64,000 nucleotides of DNA from Flavobacteriaceae bacterium UBA6268 (GCA_002440705.1 DJVA01000049.1:58205-122204), one strand, 5' to 3'; positions 43,098-52,358 are shown, numbered from the stretch's first letter. Notes: generated by a model not told the origin, from the sequence alone. Program-made: numbers and translations.

Positions 43098-43388
43098 ATG
43101 GGAATATTCACAAAACGCAAGAACAAGGAATTTAGTTACTCCCCAAGGTATTACAAATCAGAAAAGGAAGGAAGCCCTTTCAGTATCGAAGGTAAGTTTG
43201 ACAAGTACCGGAGGACCTTGGAAAGGAAAAAGGGCTTGAAACAACGCTTTTTGGATGCTGTCGAGGACTTTCGGGAAAATTCCGATCGAAAAACCAATCG
43301 AACCCTGTTGATTATCATCGCAATCCTGCTGCTTGGTTTCCTGTATTTAATCGATTTCGATTTATCCATTTTCACTCAATTTCCGTAA
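43098..43388 (+). CDS. Small membrane protein next to ribH
   Basis: A 96-residue protein with a very basic N-terminal two thirds (KRKNKEF, RRTLERKKGLKQRF) and one C-terminal transmembrane helix (TLLIIIAILLLGFLYLIDF). Homologues in this group are sometimes labelled riboflavin synthase subunit beta only because they lie beside ribH; nothing here supports enzyme activity. The ATG at 43098 follows a promoter box. Its stop codon is immediately followed by the mutL ATG. Confidence 0.8.
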   Translation: MGIFTKRKNKEFSYSPRYYKSEKEGSPFSIEGKFDKYRRTLERKKGLKQRFLDAVEDFRENSDRKTNRTLLIIIAILLLGFLYLIDFDLSIFTQFP

Positions 43389-45227
43389 ATGGCCGATTTC
43401 ATTCAATTATTGCCTGACCATGTTGCCAATCAAATTGCTGCTGGGGAGGTGGTTCAACGCCCCGCTTCCGTGGTCAAGGAATTGTTGGAGAATGCCATCG
43501 ATGCCGATGCTACAGAAATTATTTTGGTTTTGAAGGACTCAGGGAAAACCTTGGTTCAGGTTACCGACAATGGCAAGGGTATGAGTACAACTGATGCCCG
43601 ATTGTGTTTTGAGCGGCATGCCACCTCAAAAATCAAATCGGCAGAAGATTTGTTCAATTTGCACACCAAAGGCTTTCGGGGAGAAGCATTGGCCTCCATA
43701 GCGGCTATAGCCCATGTAGAGCTCAAAACCAAAATGGAAGGAGAAGATGTGGGCACACGCATTCTCATTGAAGGAAGCGAAGTGATGGCTCAAGAGGTTG
43801 CCGTGCTTCCGAAGGGAACTACCATTGCGGTAAAAAATTTGTTCTACAACATCCCAGCACGGCGTAATTTTTTAAAGAGCAATCCTGTGGAGACCCGCCA
43901 CATCATAGATGAATTTCATAGGGTAGCACTTGCCCATCCAAAGGTGAATTTTAGGATGGTGCATAACGGAAATGACGTGTTTCATTTGTCTGAAAGCAAT
44001 CTGCGGCAACGAATCGTTTCCATCTTTGGGGGAAAAACCAACGAAAAATTGGTGCCCGTTTCAGAAGAAACAGACATCGTGAAAGTACATGGGTTTGTCT
44101 TAAAACCCGAATATGCTAAGAAGAGTAGGGGCGAACAGTTTTTCTTTGTGAACGATCGTTTTATAAAAAGCCCCTACCTCCACCATGCAGTGCTATCTGC
44201 TTTTGACGGACTGGTAAAATCCGACCATTACCCGGGATATTTTTTGTTTTTAGCGGTAGCGCCACATGCTATAGACATCAACATCCATCCTACCAAAACA
44301 GAGGTGAAGTTTGAGGAAGAGCATGCCATCTATGCCATGCTTCTAGCTACCGTAAAACACAGTTTGGGACAATTCAGCATTGCGCCGGTATTGGATTTTG
44401 AAAGGGATGCAAGTTTTGAAACTCCTTATGGATATTCAAAAAAAAGCCCCGTGCTCCCAGTAGTAGAGGTTGACAAGGATTACAACCCTTTCAAAAATTC
44501 TGGCACCAAAAAAAGTGCCTTCAGGAAAGAATCGAAAGAAGTTTGGGAATCGCTTTGCGTAGGCCTAAAAGATGATGATGAAGATTCCTTATCTATCACA
44601 CACAATTTTGCGGTTGAAAGTGACGAGGTAACGGGCAAACTTTTTGATGATGGAACGAATGCCTTGGGAAAGGTCACATTCCAATTGCAGCAAAAGTACA
44701 TTGTAACGTCCATCAAAAGTGGATTGATGATCATTCATCAAAATTTGGCACATCAAAGGATTCTTTATGAAGATTTGCTGAAAAGCATCACGGTACAGGA
44801 AGCCGTTAGCCAGCAATTATTGTTTCCCTTGTCATTGTCCTTTACAAAACCCGAAATGACTATTTTACTTTCCTTGAAAGAGCAATTGGAGCATGCCGGA
44901 TTTGTATTTTCAACCTTAAAGACGAAGCAGCTGGAAATTACGGGAATCCCCGTGGGAGTAACGGAAAGTAAAGTAAGTACAATTCTGGAACAATTGTTAG
45001 CCGATTTTGAACGGGAAGTACCCGATGCTGGGTTCAATCAAAATGATTTGCTGGCGAAATCATTGGCCAAAAGCATGGCCATCAAAACTGGGGCGGTGCT
45101 GGAGCCAGAAGCTCAGGAACATTTGATCCATCAACTTTTTGCATGTAAGGAGCCCAGTTTTTCCCCAGACCAAAAGCGGGTTTTGATTACGATGGATGTA
45201 AACGATTTTGATAAAAAATTTGCGTAG
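43389..45227 (+). CDS. mutL: DNA mismatch repair protein MutL
   Basis: A 612-residue GHKL ATPase linking mismatch recognition to downstream repair. The ATPase motifs are intact: VVKELLENAIDAD with the catalytic Glu, VTDNGKGM, and THATSKIK-/TKGFRGEALASIA-type blocks. The C-terminal domain has SQQLLFPLSLSFT, but where nuclease-active MutL reads DQHA..E....E this protein has HQNLAHQRILYE at residues 450-461, and no C-terminal CPHGRP-type motif is present. So it looks endonuclease-deficient. The ATG directly abuts the preceding stop, and the rhomboid ATG directly abuts its own. Confidence 0.95.
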   Translation: MADFIQLLPDHVANQIAAGEVVQRPASVVKELLENAIDADATEIILVLKDSGKTLVQVTDNGKGMSTTDARLCFERHATSKIKSAEDLFNLHTKGFRGEALASIAAIAHVELKTKMEGEDVGTRILIEGSEVMAQEVAVLPKGTTIAVKNLFYNIPARRNFLKSNPVETRHIIDEFHRVALAHPKVNFRMVHNGNDVFHLSESNLRQRIVSIFGGKTNEKLVPVSEETDIVKVHGFVLKPEYAKKSRGEQFFFVNDRFIKSPYLHHAVLSAFDGLVKSDHYPGYFLFLAVAPHAIDINIHPTKTEVKFEEEHAIYAMLLATVKHSLGQFSIAPVLDFERDASFETPYGYSKKSPVLPVVEVDKDYNPFKNSGTKKSAFRKESKEVWESLCVGLKDDDEDSLSITHNFAVESDEVTGKLFDDGTNALGKVTFQLQQKYIVTSIKSGLMIIHQNLAHQRILYEDLLKSITVQEAVSQQLLFPLSLSFTKPEMTILLSLKEQLEHAGFVFSTLKTKQLEITGIPVGVTESKVSTILEQLLADFEREVPDAGFNQNDLLAKSLAKSMAIKTGAVLEPEAQEHLIHQLFACKEPSFSPDQKRVLITMDVNDFDKKFA

Positions 45228-45980
45228 ATGGGCAGAATCACCGATACCGTAAAACACCTCATTATTATCAATGTGCTCTTTTTTATTGGTAGTAAAATTT
45301 TTGGCAATACAGCATTCGATTTATTGTCCCTTTGGTTTCCGGAGAATAAAAATTTCCATGTGTGGCAAATCATAACGCACATGTTCATGCACCACCCCAC
45401 GTTTTATTTCCACATCATTTTCAATATGCTGGGTATTTATATGTTTGGGAGCCCTTTGGAACAAATCTGGGGTAAATGGCGGTTTTTGTTTTTCTATTTT
45501 TCCTGTGGAATTGGCGCCGTATTACTGCCTATGGCCATCGATTATTACCATTTTAGCGATTCATTGAACCTGCTTCTCGAAAATGGCTTCGATAAGGCCG
45601 AAATATTAAATGTCTTAAATAACGGACAATACGATACCCGATGGGCGGATGTATTGGGACAGGACCAACTTAATCAGTTATTAAATCTTTTCAATCAAAA
45701 TTCACTTGGGGCCTCTGGTGCATTAATGGGACTTTTAGTGGCCTTTGGTATGTATTTTCCCAACGCAGCTTTGATGCTTATTTTCTTGCCCATTCCCATA
45801 AAGGCAAAGTACTTTATTCCTTTGCTTTTGGCTTACGAAATCATATCCGGATTTACAGGAGGCACCTCTTTGTTCGGAATCAATGTTGGGCACTGGGCCC
45901 ACGTAGGGGGCGCCTTAATGGGGCTCGTGATTACCTACTATTGGAAAAAAAATAGCTTTAATAACCGAAGGTGGGACTGA
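45228..45980 (+). CDS. Rhomboid family intramembrane serine protease, first copy
   Basis: A 250-residue polytopic membrane protease. The catalytic Ser is in SLGASGALMGLLVAFG and the catalytic His in NVGHWAHVGGALMGL; the conserved HIIFNMLGIYMFG (HxxxN) helix near residue 65 is present. An extra loop of about 50 residues follows the third helix, larger than in E. coli GlpG. Substrates are unknown. It begins at the ATG adjoining the mutL stop and overlaps its paralogue. Confidence 0.92.
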   Translation: MGRITDTVKHLIIINVLFFIGSKIFGNTAFDLLSLWFPENKNFHVWQIITHMFMHHPTFYFHIIFNMLGIYMFGSPLEQIWGKWRFLFFYFSCGIGAVLLPMAIDYYHFSDSLNLLLENGFDKAEILNVLNNGQYDTRWADVLGQDQLNQLLNLFNQNSLGASGALMGLLVAFGMYFPNAALMLIFLPIPIKAKYFIPLLLAYEIISGFTGGTSLFGINVGHWAHVGGALMGLVITYYWKKNSFNNRRWD

Positions 45981-46858
45981 TGGCACAGGGCGGACTTACA
46001 TACAAATTTCGGACTGCCGATATCCTAAGCAAAATTATCATCATTAACATCGTTCTCTTTGTGGGAATCTTTGTGGGTGCAGCCTTATTTCAAAAAAAGC
46101 CAATGGACTTGGTGCATTGGTTTGTCTTGCCCAATTCCTTCAACCGCTTCATTACTCAGCCCTGGTCTATCGTGACCTATGGTTTTTTACATGCTGGTTT
46201 TTGGCACATCCTTTTCAATATGTTGTGGCTTTTTGTTTTTGGCAAGTATGTGTTGAATTTGTTTTCCGAAAAGCGCTTTTTAACCCTTTACTTCCTTGGA
46301 ACCATTTGTGGAGGGTTATTTTACATGATTTCCTACAATGTATTTCCAGCTTTTTACGGTATCAACGGAAATTTAATTGGAGCATCCGCATCGGTGATGG
46401 CTATCATGGCTTTTGCAGCTACCTATTCGCCCGACGCTCCCATTCGGATTTTAGTGATCAATCTAAAATTATGGCATGTTGCCCTCTTTTTTGTGCTTTT
46501 GGATTTATTGAGTTTGGCTACCATGAGCAACCCTGGGGGCATGATTGCCCATTTGGGAGGTGCATTATTCGGATACATTTACGCCCGCCAATTGATGCAA
46601 GGGAACGATTTGGGACGTTGGTTTGAGGCATTAATGGAAGGCGTTGCCAACCTTTTCAAACCCCAAAAAAAGAAACCCTTTAAAAAAGTTCACAGAAATC
46701 GTACAACACAATCCACTCCAAGTCGTTCTAAGGGTACAGTAAAAAGTGAGCATCAACAAAAAGTGGATGCTATTTTGGATAAAATTGGCAAGAGTGGGTA
46801 TGATAGCCTCACTAAAGCCGAAAAGGATTTTCTCTTTAAAGCAGGGAAGGAACACTAA
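45980..46858 (+). CDS. Rhomboid family intramembrane serine protease, second copy
   Basis: A 292-residue rhomboid paralogue with HILFNMLWLFVFGKYV, catalytic Ser in IGASASVMAIMAFAA and His in GGMIAHLGGALFGY. After the last helix comes a cytosolic basic tail of about 80 residues (KKKPFKKVHRNRTTQ and so on) that ends in a short helical segment with the pattern VDAILDKIGKSGYDSLTKAEKDFLF, a motif seen at the end of many Bacteroidota rhomboids. The ATG at 45980 overlaps the previous TGA by one base; a GTG at 45971 is less likely. Confidence 0.92.
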   Translation: MAQGGLTYKFRTADILSKIIIINIVLFVGIFVGAALFQKKPMDLVHWFVLPNSFNRFITQPWSIVTYGFLHAGFWHILFNMLWLFVFGKYVLNLFSEKRFLTLYFLGTICGGLFYMISYNVFPAFYGINGNLIGASASVMAIMAFAATYSPDAPIRILVINLKLWHVALFFVLLDLLSLATMSNPGGMIAHLGGALFGYIYARQLMQGNDLGRWFEALMEGVANLFKPQKKKPFKKVHRNRTTQSTPSRSKGTVKSEHQQKVDAILDKIGKSGYDSLTKAEKDFLFKAGKEH

Positions 46859-46877
46859 CTAACCTTACATATTGCGG

Positions 46878-47900
46878 ATGTTGCGATTTTTGGGGAAATT
46901 GTTGTTTGTAATCAACCTATTGGTTGCACTGCTCTTGTTGATTTCTTTTGTATTGCCGTATCTACCCCCCAGTGTTTTCCCAACACTTTCCTTATTGAGT
47001 CTGGCGGTTTCGCCACTCATCCTGTTGAATGTATTTTTTGCAATTTATTGGCTGCTTCGTTTTAAGAAAAGGATATGGTTTTCGTTGGTGGTGCTGGTTG
47101 TCGCCTATTTCCATTTTCAAGCTTTCTTCGAAATTTCTGCCTCGGGCGATCGGGACTCCTATGACAAAAGCCTAAAAGTGCTTTCCTACAATGTTAGGCT
47201 ATTTAATGCGTACGAGAAAATACCAAAGGAAGACTCGGTTGCTAATACCCTTAAGAACTTAATTGCAACGCACCAACCGGATGTTTTGTGTATCCAAGAA
47301 TATTACGCCAAGAACAAGGTCGATTTTTCTTCTTACCCATTCCAATACATTCATTTTAAGGACAGCAACCATAAATTGGGCCATGCCATATTTTCTAGGT
47401 ATCCAATAATAGATCGTGGCGCGTTCGATTTCGAAGGTACTTACAACAATACCATTTTTGCCGATGTAAAAGTTGGGAACGATACCCTCCGGGTATACAA
47501 CCTTCACCTGCAATCGTTGGGTATTTTGCCTACAGTTGATTTTTTACAACAGCGTGGTGCCGAAAAAATCAGGAAACGCATGCGGGAGACTTTTGTGCAA
47601 CAGGAGTACCAAGTAAAGCAAGTTCTTCAGCACAAAGCGAAATGTCCCTACGAAACATTGGTTTCAGGAGATTTCAACAATACGGCATTCTCATACATTT
47701 ACCAAAAACTGAAATTGGAAATGAACGATGCTTTTGAGGAACGGGGGAATGGATTGGGGGCCACGTTTTCCTTCAATCACTATCCTTTGCGGATCGATTT
47801 TATTTTGGCTTCCGAAACGATCGATTGCATCGAATTTACCACAGGAGACTACAGTTTTTCCGACCATTACCCCATCATTGCCACCTTAGGCTGGCACTAG
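46878..47900 (+). CDS. Membrane-anchored endonuclease/exonuclease/phosphatase-family protein
   Basis: A 340-residue protein with three N-terminal hydrophobic segments (residues 3-25, 33-57, 66-83) and a C-terminal EEP domain on the outer side. The domain has LSYNVRLFN, DVLCIQEYY with the metal-binding Glu, YNLHLQSLG, SGDFNNTAFS and a closing FSDHYPIIATL with the catalytic Asp-His. Targets may be phosphodiesters of lipids, nucleic acids or nucleotides; not decidable. ATG at 46878 is preferred to a TTG at 46872. It lies downstream of the rhomboid pair. Confidence 0.88.
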   Translation: MLRFLGKLLFVINLLVALLLLISFVLPYLPPSVFPTLSLLSLAVSPLILLNVFFAIYWLLRFKKRIWFSLVVLVVAYFHFQAFFEISASGDRDSYDKSLKVLSYNVRLFNAYEKIPKEDSVANTLKNLIATHQPDVLCIQEYYAKNKVDFSSYPFQYIHFKDSNHKLGHAIFSRYPIIDRGAFDFEGTYNNTIFADVKVGNDTLRVYNLHLQSLGILPTVDFLQQRGAEKIRKRMRETFVQQEYQVKQVLQHKAKCPYETLVSGDFNNTAFSYIYQKLKLEMNDAFEERGNGLGATFSFNHYPLRIDFILASETIDCIEFTTGDYSFSDHYPIIATLGWH

Positions 47901-48518
47901 CTACCAGGGCAATTTTTGGGTTTCCAGATAGGCAAGGGTTTCCGGGCCCAAATTGAAAAGCACATCCAATATGGAAAGATTGCTCAAAAATCCATGGTGG
48001 CTTTCCAAAACTTGTGAATAAGGACCGAAAACAATAGGGGGGGATCCCTTTGCTTCCACCAAGAACCTTAGGTCCGTTGGCAGAGGGTTTTTGAGGTATT
48101 CTTCTGTTAGTCCGTAGGAGGGGTCCATTCCAATAAGCTCGCAGAGTACTTCATATATTTGGAGGTTATGGTCCAAAAGACTTTCTACCCTTCTTTCGAA
48201 TAGCGGCAGGAGGTCGTCTTCATAAAATTCGAAGAAAGGCGAAGCTCGGTAGGCAGTTTGCAGTGATTTCCAATGCTGCGCAAGCCACGGAAAATGATTT
48301 TCAACCAAAACCTCCTTCGTCTTTTGGCGCTCCCCAGTTTTGGAATGTTTTACGGGAACATTCAACGAAAGCCGTCCTTGGGCATGGGCCACGTAGGCTC
48401 TGTTCCTGTAAGTTTGCTTTTGGTAATTGTCCGCAATTTCAAAAACAACCCCTTCTGCTTGAGCCGTGGCAGCCATTAGCGAAACATTTGGGAAGTACGT
48501 AGGGTGAACCAGGACCAT
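47901..48518 (-). CDS. WbqC family protein
   Basis: A 205-residue protein of the WbqC group, named for an O-antigen gene and thought to act in glycan synthesis. Visible features are the N-terminal HPTYFPNVSLMA block, YQKQTYRNRAYVAHAQGRLSLNVPV, and the AQHWKSLQTAYRASPFFEFYEDDL segment. Biochemical role is unknown. It is last in the leftward parA-parB-DUF5683-dapB-lepB-wbqC string, separated from lepB by one base, and converges directly with the EEP gene. Confidence 0.88.
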   Translation of the reverse strand: MVLVHPTYFPNVSLMAATAQAEGVVFEIADNYQKQTYRNRAYVAHAQGRLSLNVPVKHSKTGERQKTKEVLVENHFPWLAQHWKSLQTAYRASPFFEFYEDDLLPLFERRVESLLDHNLQIYEVLCELIGMDPSYGLTEEYLKNPLPTDLRFLVEAKGSPPIVFGPYSQVLESHHGFLSNLSILDVLFNLGPETLAYLETQKLPW

Positions 48519-48519
48519 A

Positions 48520-50148
48520 CTAGGCTTTGGGTTTCTTCTTTTTCCTGAAGAAGCTAAACACGAACCAAGCCGCTACCGCTATTAAAAAATACTTGAGGTA
48601 GGATACGGGTGCTCCACTTCCACCTACGGTAGTGAACATACGGTTCCAGCGAATATTTTGAGGAAATCGCTTGTACTTATCAGAGCTAAACCAAATAAAC
48701 ACGGGCTTTCCAACCACATGGTTGAAAGGAACATATCCCCAGGTTCGTGCGTCTTGGGAGTTATCGCGATTATCGCCCATCATCCAGTAGTAATCCATTT
48801 TGAAGGTGTATTGTGATAAGGGCTCACCGTTCAATAAGATTTGATTTCCAGATTGTGTGATGGTATTTTCAACGCCCATTTCTGCACCTTCATACACTTC
48901 GATAATTCGCTTGTAAAACGGAATGCTCTCCACGGTGATCGCTACCGTAGTTCCCGCTTTTGGAATGTAAATGGGCCCAAAGTTACTGTTGTTGAAAGGG
49001 TAGTAGGGACTGTAGGGAAAAATTTTCGATTCCCTATCGGATTCCCCTTTTGCAGCAACCTGTCGCACAAATGAATGCACCCCAGGGTAGTTTTTGAGTT
49101 TATCGACCGCCTCAGTCGTTAGCATCGCCCAATAATTAAATACTTTTGAATTGTTACCGTTATCAATGGAAATCAATCCCATTTCGGTTACATCATAGCG
49201 ATCCATGAAAAGCGGAATCGGGACATTTATGGGCTTCCCTTCAGCGTTCAATTGTACTAACAATTCTGACGATTTAAAGAAGTACATGAACTGTAATTTT
49301 GCCCTATCGGGCAATTGGTTTTGTGCTCCGTTAATAAATACGTACCCGTCGCGCACTTCCAATGAATCACCCGGCAACCCAACGCACCTTTTTACATAAT
49401 TGGTTTTTTTGTCGATTGGTTTGATGACACTCCCACGCATATGGTTTGGGGAAATATCGACTAGGGTGTCTACGGGCCAATTGAAGACCACAATATCGTT
49501 TCTATCAATAGATTCAAAACCTGGGAGCCGAAAATAAGGCAGTTGCGGAAATTTTTGATAGGATTTTGCTTTGGTGAGTGGAATGGTATCGTGTACCATA
49601 GGCAACGCAACAGTGGTCATTGGGGCCCGCGCTCCGTAGTGAAACTTACTTACAAACAGGTAATCTCCTACCTTAAGTGTTTTTTCCAAAGAAGAAGAAG
49701 GTATGGTAAACGGCTGCATGAAATACGTGTGGACAATCGTTGCGGCAACCACTGCAAACAAGATAGAGCTTATCCATTCCCCACCACTGGTCCGGGGTTT
49801 AAGGCTTCGATCGGGGATATGTGTTAATTTTTGGGTGTAACTTATGTAAAAGGTATATAGTCCAAAAGTGACCAATACCAGCAAGGTATCTTTTCCCTTG
49901 TTGAACCCAAAGCTGCGAATGGTTTCCACCCACACTACTGGGAACATCATTAAATTAACTATGGGGACAAACAATAGCAAGACCCACCACCAAGGCCTGT
50001 TAATGATTTTCATTAAAACAACCGCATTGTAAATGGGTAAAGCGGCTTCCCAAGCTTTTCTGCCTGCAGCTACATAAAGCTTCCAGGTTCCTAGAAAATG
50101 GATTGCTTGAACGACAAGAAAAAACAAAAACCAACCGAATAAAGTCAT
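48520..50148 (-). CDS. lepB: Signal peptidase I, enlarged
   Basis: A 542-residue S26 leader peptidase that removes signal peptides on the periplasmic face. Four hydrophobic segments precede the catalytic domain (about residues 1-130), unlike the two of E. coli. Catalytic Ser 153 is in IPSSSLEKTL, the general-base Lys 253 in YVKRCVGLPGDS, and the late motif GDNRDNSQDAR is at 458-468. An insertion of some 180 residues separates the Lys box from the last box. A basic C-terminal tail follows a final helix. Start is the ATG at 50148. It is between dapB and wbqC. Confidence 0.94.
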   Translation of the reverse strand: MTLFGWFLFFLVVQAIHFLGTWKLYVAAGRKAWEAALPIYNAVVLMKIINRPWWWVLLLFVPIVNLMMFPVVWVETIRSFGFNKGKDTLLVLVTFGLYTFYISYTQKLTHIPDRSLKPRTSGGEWISSILFAVVAATIVHTYFMQPFTIPSSSLEKTLKVGDYLFVSKFHYGARAPMTTVALPMVHDTIPLTKAKSYQKFPQLPYFRLPGFESIDRNDIVVFNWPVDTLVDISPNHMRGSVIKPIDKKTNYVKRCVGLPGDSLEVRDGYVFINGAQNQLPDRAKLQFMYFFKSSELLVQLNAEGKPINVPIPLFMDRYDVTEMGLISIDNGNNSKVFNYWAMLTTEAVDKLKNYPGVHSFVRQVAAKGESDRESKIFPYSPYYPFNNSNFGPIYIPKAGTTVAITVESIPFYKRIIEVYEGAEMGVENTITQSGNQILLNGEPLSQYTFKMDYYWMMGDNRDNSQDARTWGYVPFNHVVGKPVFIWFSSDKYKRFPQNIRWNRMFTTVGGSGAPVSYLKYFLIAVAAWFVFSFFRKKKKPKA

Positions 50149-50186
50149 AATCCTTATTTTGAATGGCAAAAGTGCCAATTTTTAAT

Positions 50187-50888
50187 TTATTTTAGGTCCA
50201 GCACATCATTCATGCTGAACACCCCTTTTTTACCCAACAACCATTCAGCAGCTATGATGGCACCCAATGCAAATCCGTCCCTGCTATGCGCTTCGTGCTT
50301 GATGCTTAGAGTATCTATGGGAGAAGAATACCGAACGGTATGCGTGCCCTTAACATCTCCTTCCCTAATAGCATGGATGGTCAGTATCTCTGGGGCTTTA
50401 TGCTCCAATTCCCAATGATTTTTTTTTGAATGCTTCAAAATTTCTTCAGCAAGGGAAATTGCAGTACCGCTTGGCGCATCTTTTTTTTGGGTGTGATGGA
50501 TTTCCTCAACATCGGGCCGATACTCATTCCATGGTTCCATAAGTGTGGCCAAATACCGATTCAGCATGAAAAATAGATTTACTCCAATACTGAAATTGGA
50601 CGCATAAAGGAAACTTCCGTTACTGGCTTTGCATTTTTTTATGATTTGATCCCAATTTTCCAACCAACCTGTGGTTCCCGATACTACCGGTAGGGCATGC
50701 TCGATACACAGTGTGATGTTTTGTACTGCAACTTCGGGGCTCGAAAATTCGATGGCAATTTCAGCCATGTGCAATTGGCCTACTTCCAAATCGCTTCCTT
50801 TTTTGTACACAATTTGGTGTCCTTTTGCCAAAGCCAAGGCTTCTATGGTTTTTCCCATTTTTCCGTAACCAAGGAGGGCAATCTTCAT
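50187..50888 (-). CDS. dapB: 4-hydroxy-tetrahydrodipicolinate reductase
   Basis: Reduces hydroxy-tetrahydrodipicolinate in lysine/diaminopimelate synthesis, upstream of the dapD step encoded at 5455-6273. The 233-residue protein has the Rossmann start MKIALLGYGKMGKTIEALA, the EEIHHTQKKDAPSGTA active-site block with catalytic His and Lys, and REGDVKGTH. Compact Bacteroidota length. Its start overlaps the DUF5683 end by four bases. Confidence 0.95.
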   Translation of the reverse strand: MKIALLGYGKMGKTIEALALAKGHQIVYKKGSDLEVGQLHMAEIAIEFSSPEVAVQNITLCIEHALPVVSGTTGWLENWDQIIKKCKASNGSFLYASNFSIGVNLFFMLNRYLATLMEPWNEYRPDVEEIHHTQKKDAPSGTAISLAEEILKHSKKNHWELEHKAPEILTIHAIREGDVKGTHTVRYSSPIDTLSIKHEAHSRDGFALGAIIAAEWLLGKKGVFSMNDVLDLK

Positions 50889-51463
50889 TTTAAGTTGAAA
50901 GTTAGGGACAATCCATAATTGGGTTGAACACGGGTTGGGTCAATTTCAAATGAGGGTTGAAGGCTCAAGTCCTCACTAATGTTGTATTGTCTTAAGTGGG
51001 CATCCACATTAGCATCGACGATGTTCAGCATGTAGAACATCAAGGAAACAATGATACTTACGTCACGGTTTCGGCCTGCGGTCTTTTGTGCGTCTATCAA
51101 TCGACTTGTTGAGACTCCCTGAAACTCGTCGTCGGTATATCCTGCCAACCTTCGTTTGTAGGCATCCCTAAACCGATTGTATTCGTCGGTGTTTTGGAGA
51201 TAGAAATAAATTCCAGTACCCATGCCAGCATAAATGATTGGGATTTTCCAGTATTTTTTGTTGTAGGCTTGCCCAAGCCCTGGGAGCACAGCGGAATAGA
51301 AGGCGGCTCTGGAAGGAGCTAAGGGGTCGTACACGTCTTTTTGGGTAAGGGTGTCCCTAACAACCAACACTTTTTCTTCTTGTACTTTTAAGCTATCGGA
51401 GGATTGCGCCAATAGGGCGTGGCTTATGAGAAAAAAAAAGATATGGAATAATTTAATTCTCAC
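50885..51463 (-). CDS. DUF5683 family membrane protein
   Basis: A 192-residue protein with a signal peptide (FFFLISHALLAQ), then PSRAAFYSAVLPGLGQAYNKKYWKIPIIYAGMG, a motif of the DUF5683 family, with a hydrophobic segment in the middle and another near residues 145-160. Families with this AxxSxxxPGxGQxYN opening are membrane proteins of unknown function. It lies between parB (overlap of 11 bases) and dapB, the regular place in this group. Confidence 0.88.
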   Translation of the reverse strand: MRIKLFHIFFFLISHALLAQSSDSLKVQEEKVLVVRDTLTQKDVYDPLAPSRAAFYSAVLPGLGQAYNKKYWKIPIIYAGMGTGIYFYLQNTDEYNRFRDAYKRRLAGYTDDEFQGVSTSRLIDAQKTAGRNRDVSIIVSLMFYMLNIVDANVDAHLRQYNISEDLSLQPSFEIDPTRVQPNYGLSLTFNLK

Positions 51464-52352
51464 TTTTAATACGGTTCAAAATACGTTGTAAGTCCGCTTC
51501 GTTTTTAAACGCAACAATCAGTTGCCCTTTGCCTTTTTCATTGGCTTTCATGGTTACTTCGGCATCCAAATAGCTGGAGAGCTGTTCACTGACCTGTTGC
51601 CCAAATGCAGGTTTTTTTATTTTTTTTTGTACCGTCTTGCTAGGAGGATTTTTGTACTGTCTTACCAACGCTTCGGTTTCGCGAACGGAAAGGGACTTGC
51701 CGAGTATCTTTTCGTAAATGTCCAATTGATCCCCAAGGTTTTCTACATTGATCAAAGCCCTTCCATGCCCCATGGAAATAAATCCATCGCGCATTCCTGT
51801 TTGGATAATGGGATCCAATTTCAGCAGGCGGAGGTAGTTGGTAACGGTAGTTCTGTTCTTTCCAACACGCTCACTCAAGGCCTCTTGCGTAATAGTTATC
51901 TCTTCGATAAGCCGTTGGTAGGAAAGTGCAATTTCGATGGGATCCAAGTCTTGACGCTGGATGTTTTCTACCAAAGCCATTTCTAGGGATTCCTGGTCAT
52001 TGGCAATTCGAATGTAGGCAGGGATGGTTTCCATGCCTATCAATTTAGAGGCACGGAAACGCCTCTCGCCACTTACGAGTTGGTATTTGTTGAAATCTAA
52101 CTTACGTACCGTAATGGGTTGAATGACTCCCAGTTCCCTAATGGAGGAAGCCAATTCACGCAGGGTTTCTTCGTTGAAACTGGTTCTTGGTTGAAAGGGG
52201 TTTAAGTCAATTGCATCCAGCTCCAGTTCCACGATATTCCCAACAACCTTGTCGGCATTTTTATCGGCGGCCGATTTGATATCGTTATCGGGATCTTTCA
52301 ACAATGCGGACAATCCGCGGCCCAAGGCTTGCTTTTTCGTTGCTTTCGCCAT
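51453..52352 (-). CDS. parB: Chromosome partitioning protein ParB
   Basis: A 299-residue ParB/Spo0J protein that binds parS and spreads along DNA in a CTP-dependent way. It has the N-terminal GRGLSALL start, the CTP-binding GERRFRASK box within the ParB domain, the helix-turn-helix of ITQEALSERVGKNRTTVTNYLRLLKL, and a C-terminal dimerisation end. It follows parA by six bases, forming the usual parAB unit. The canonical parS motif was not seen in this window. Confidence 0.95.
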   Translation of the reverse strand: MAKATKKQALGRGLSALLKDPDNDIKSAADKNADKVVGNIVELELDAIDLNPFQPRTSFNEETLRELASSIRELGVIQPITVRKLDFNKYQLVSGERRFRASKLIGMETIPAYIRIANDQESLEMALVENIQRQDLDPIEIALSYQRLIEEITITQEALSERVGKNRTTVTNYLRLLKLDPIIQTGMRDGFISMGHGRALINVENLGDQLDIYEKILGKSLSVRETEALVRQYKNPPSKTVQKKIKKPAFGQQVSEQLSSYLDAEVTMKANEKGKGQLIVAFKNEADLQRILNRIKSEN

Positions 52353-52358
52353 AAATCC

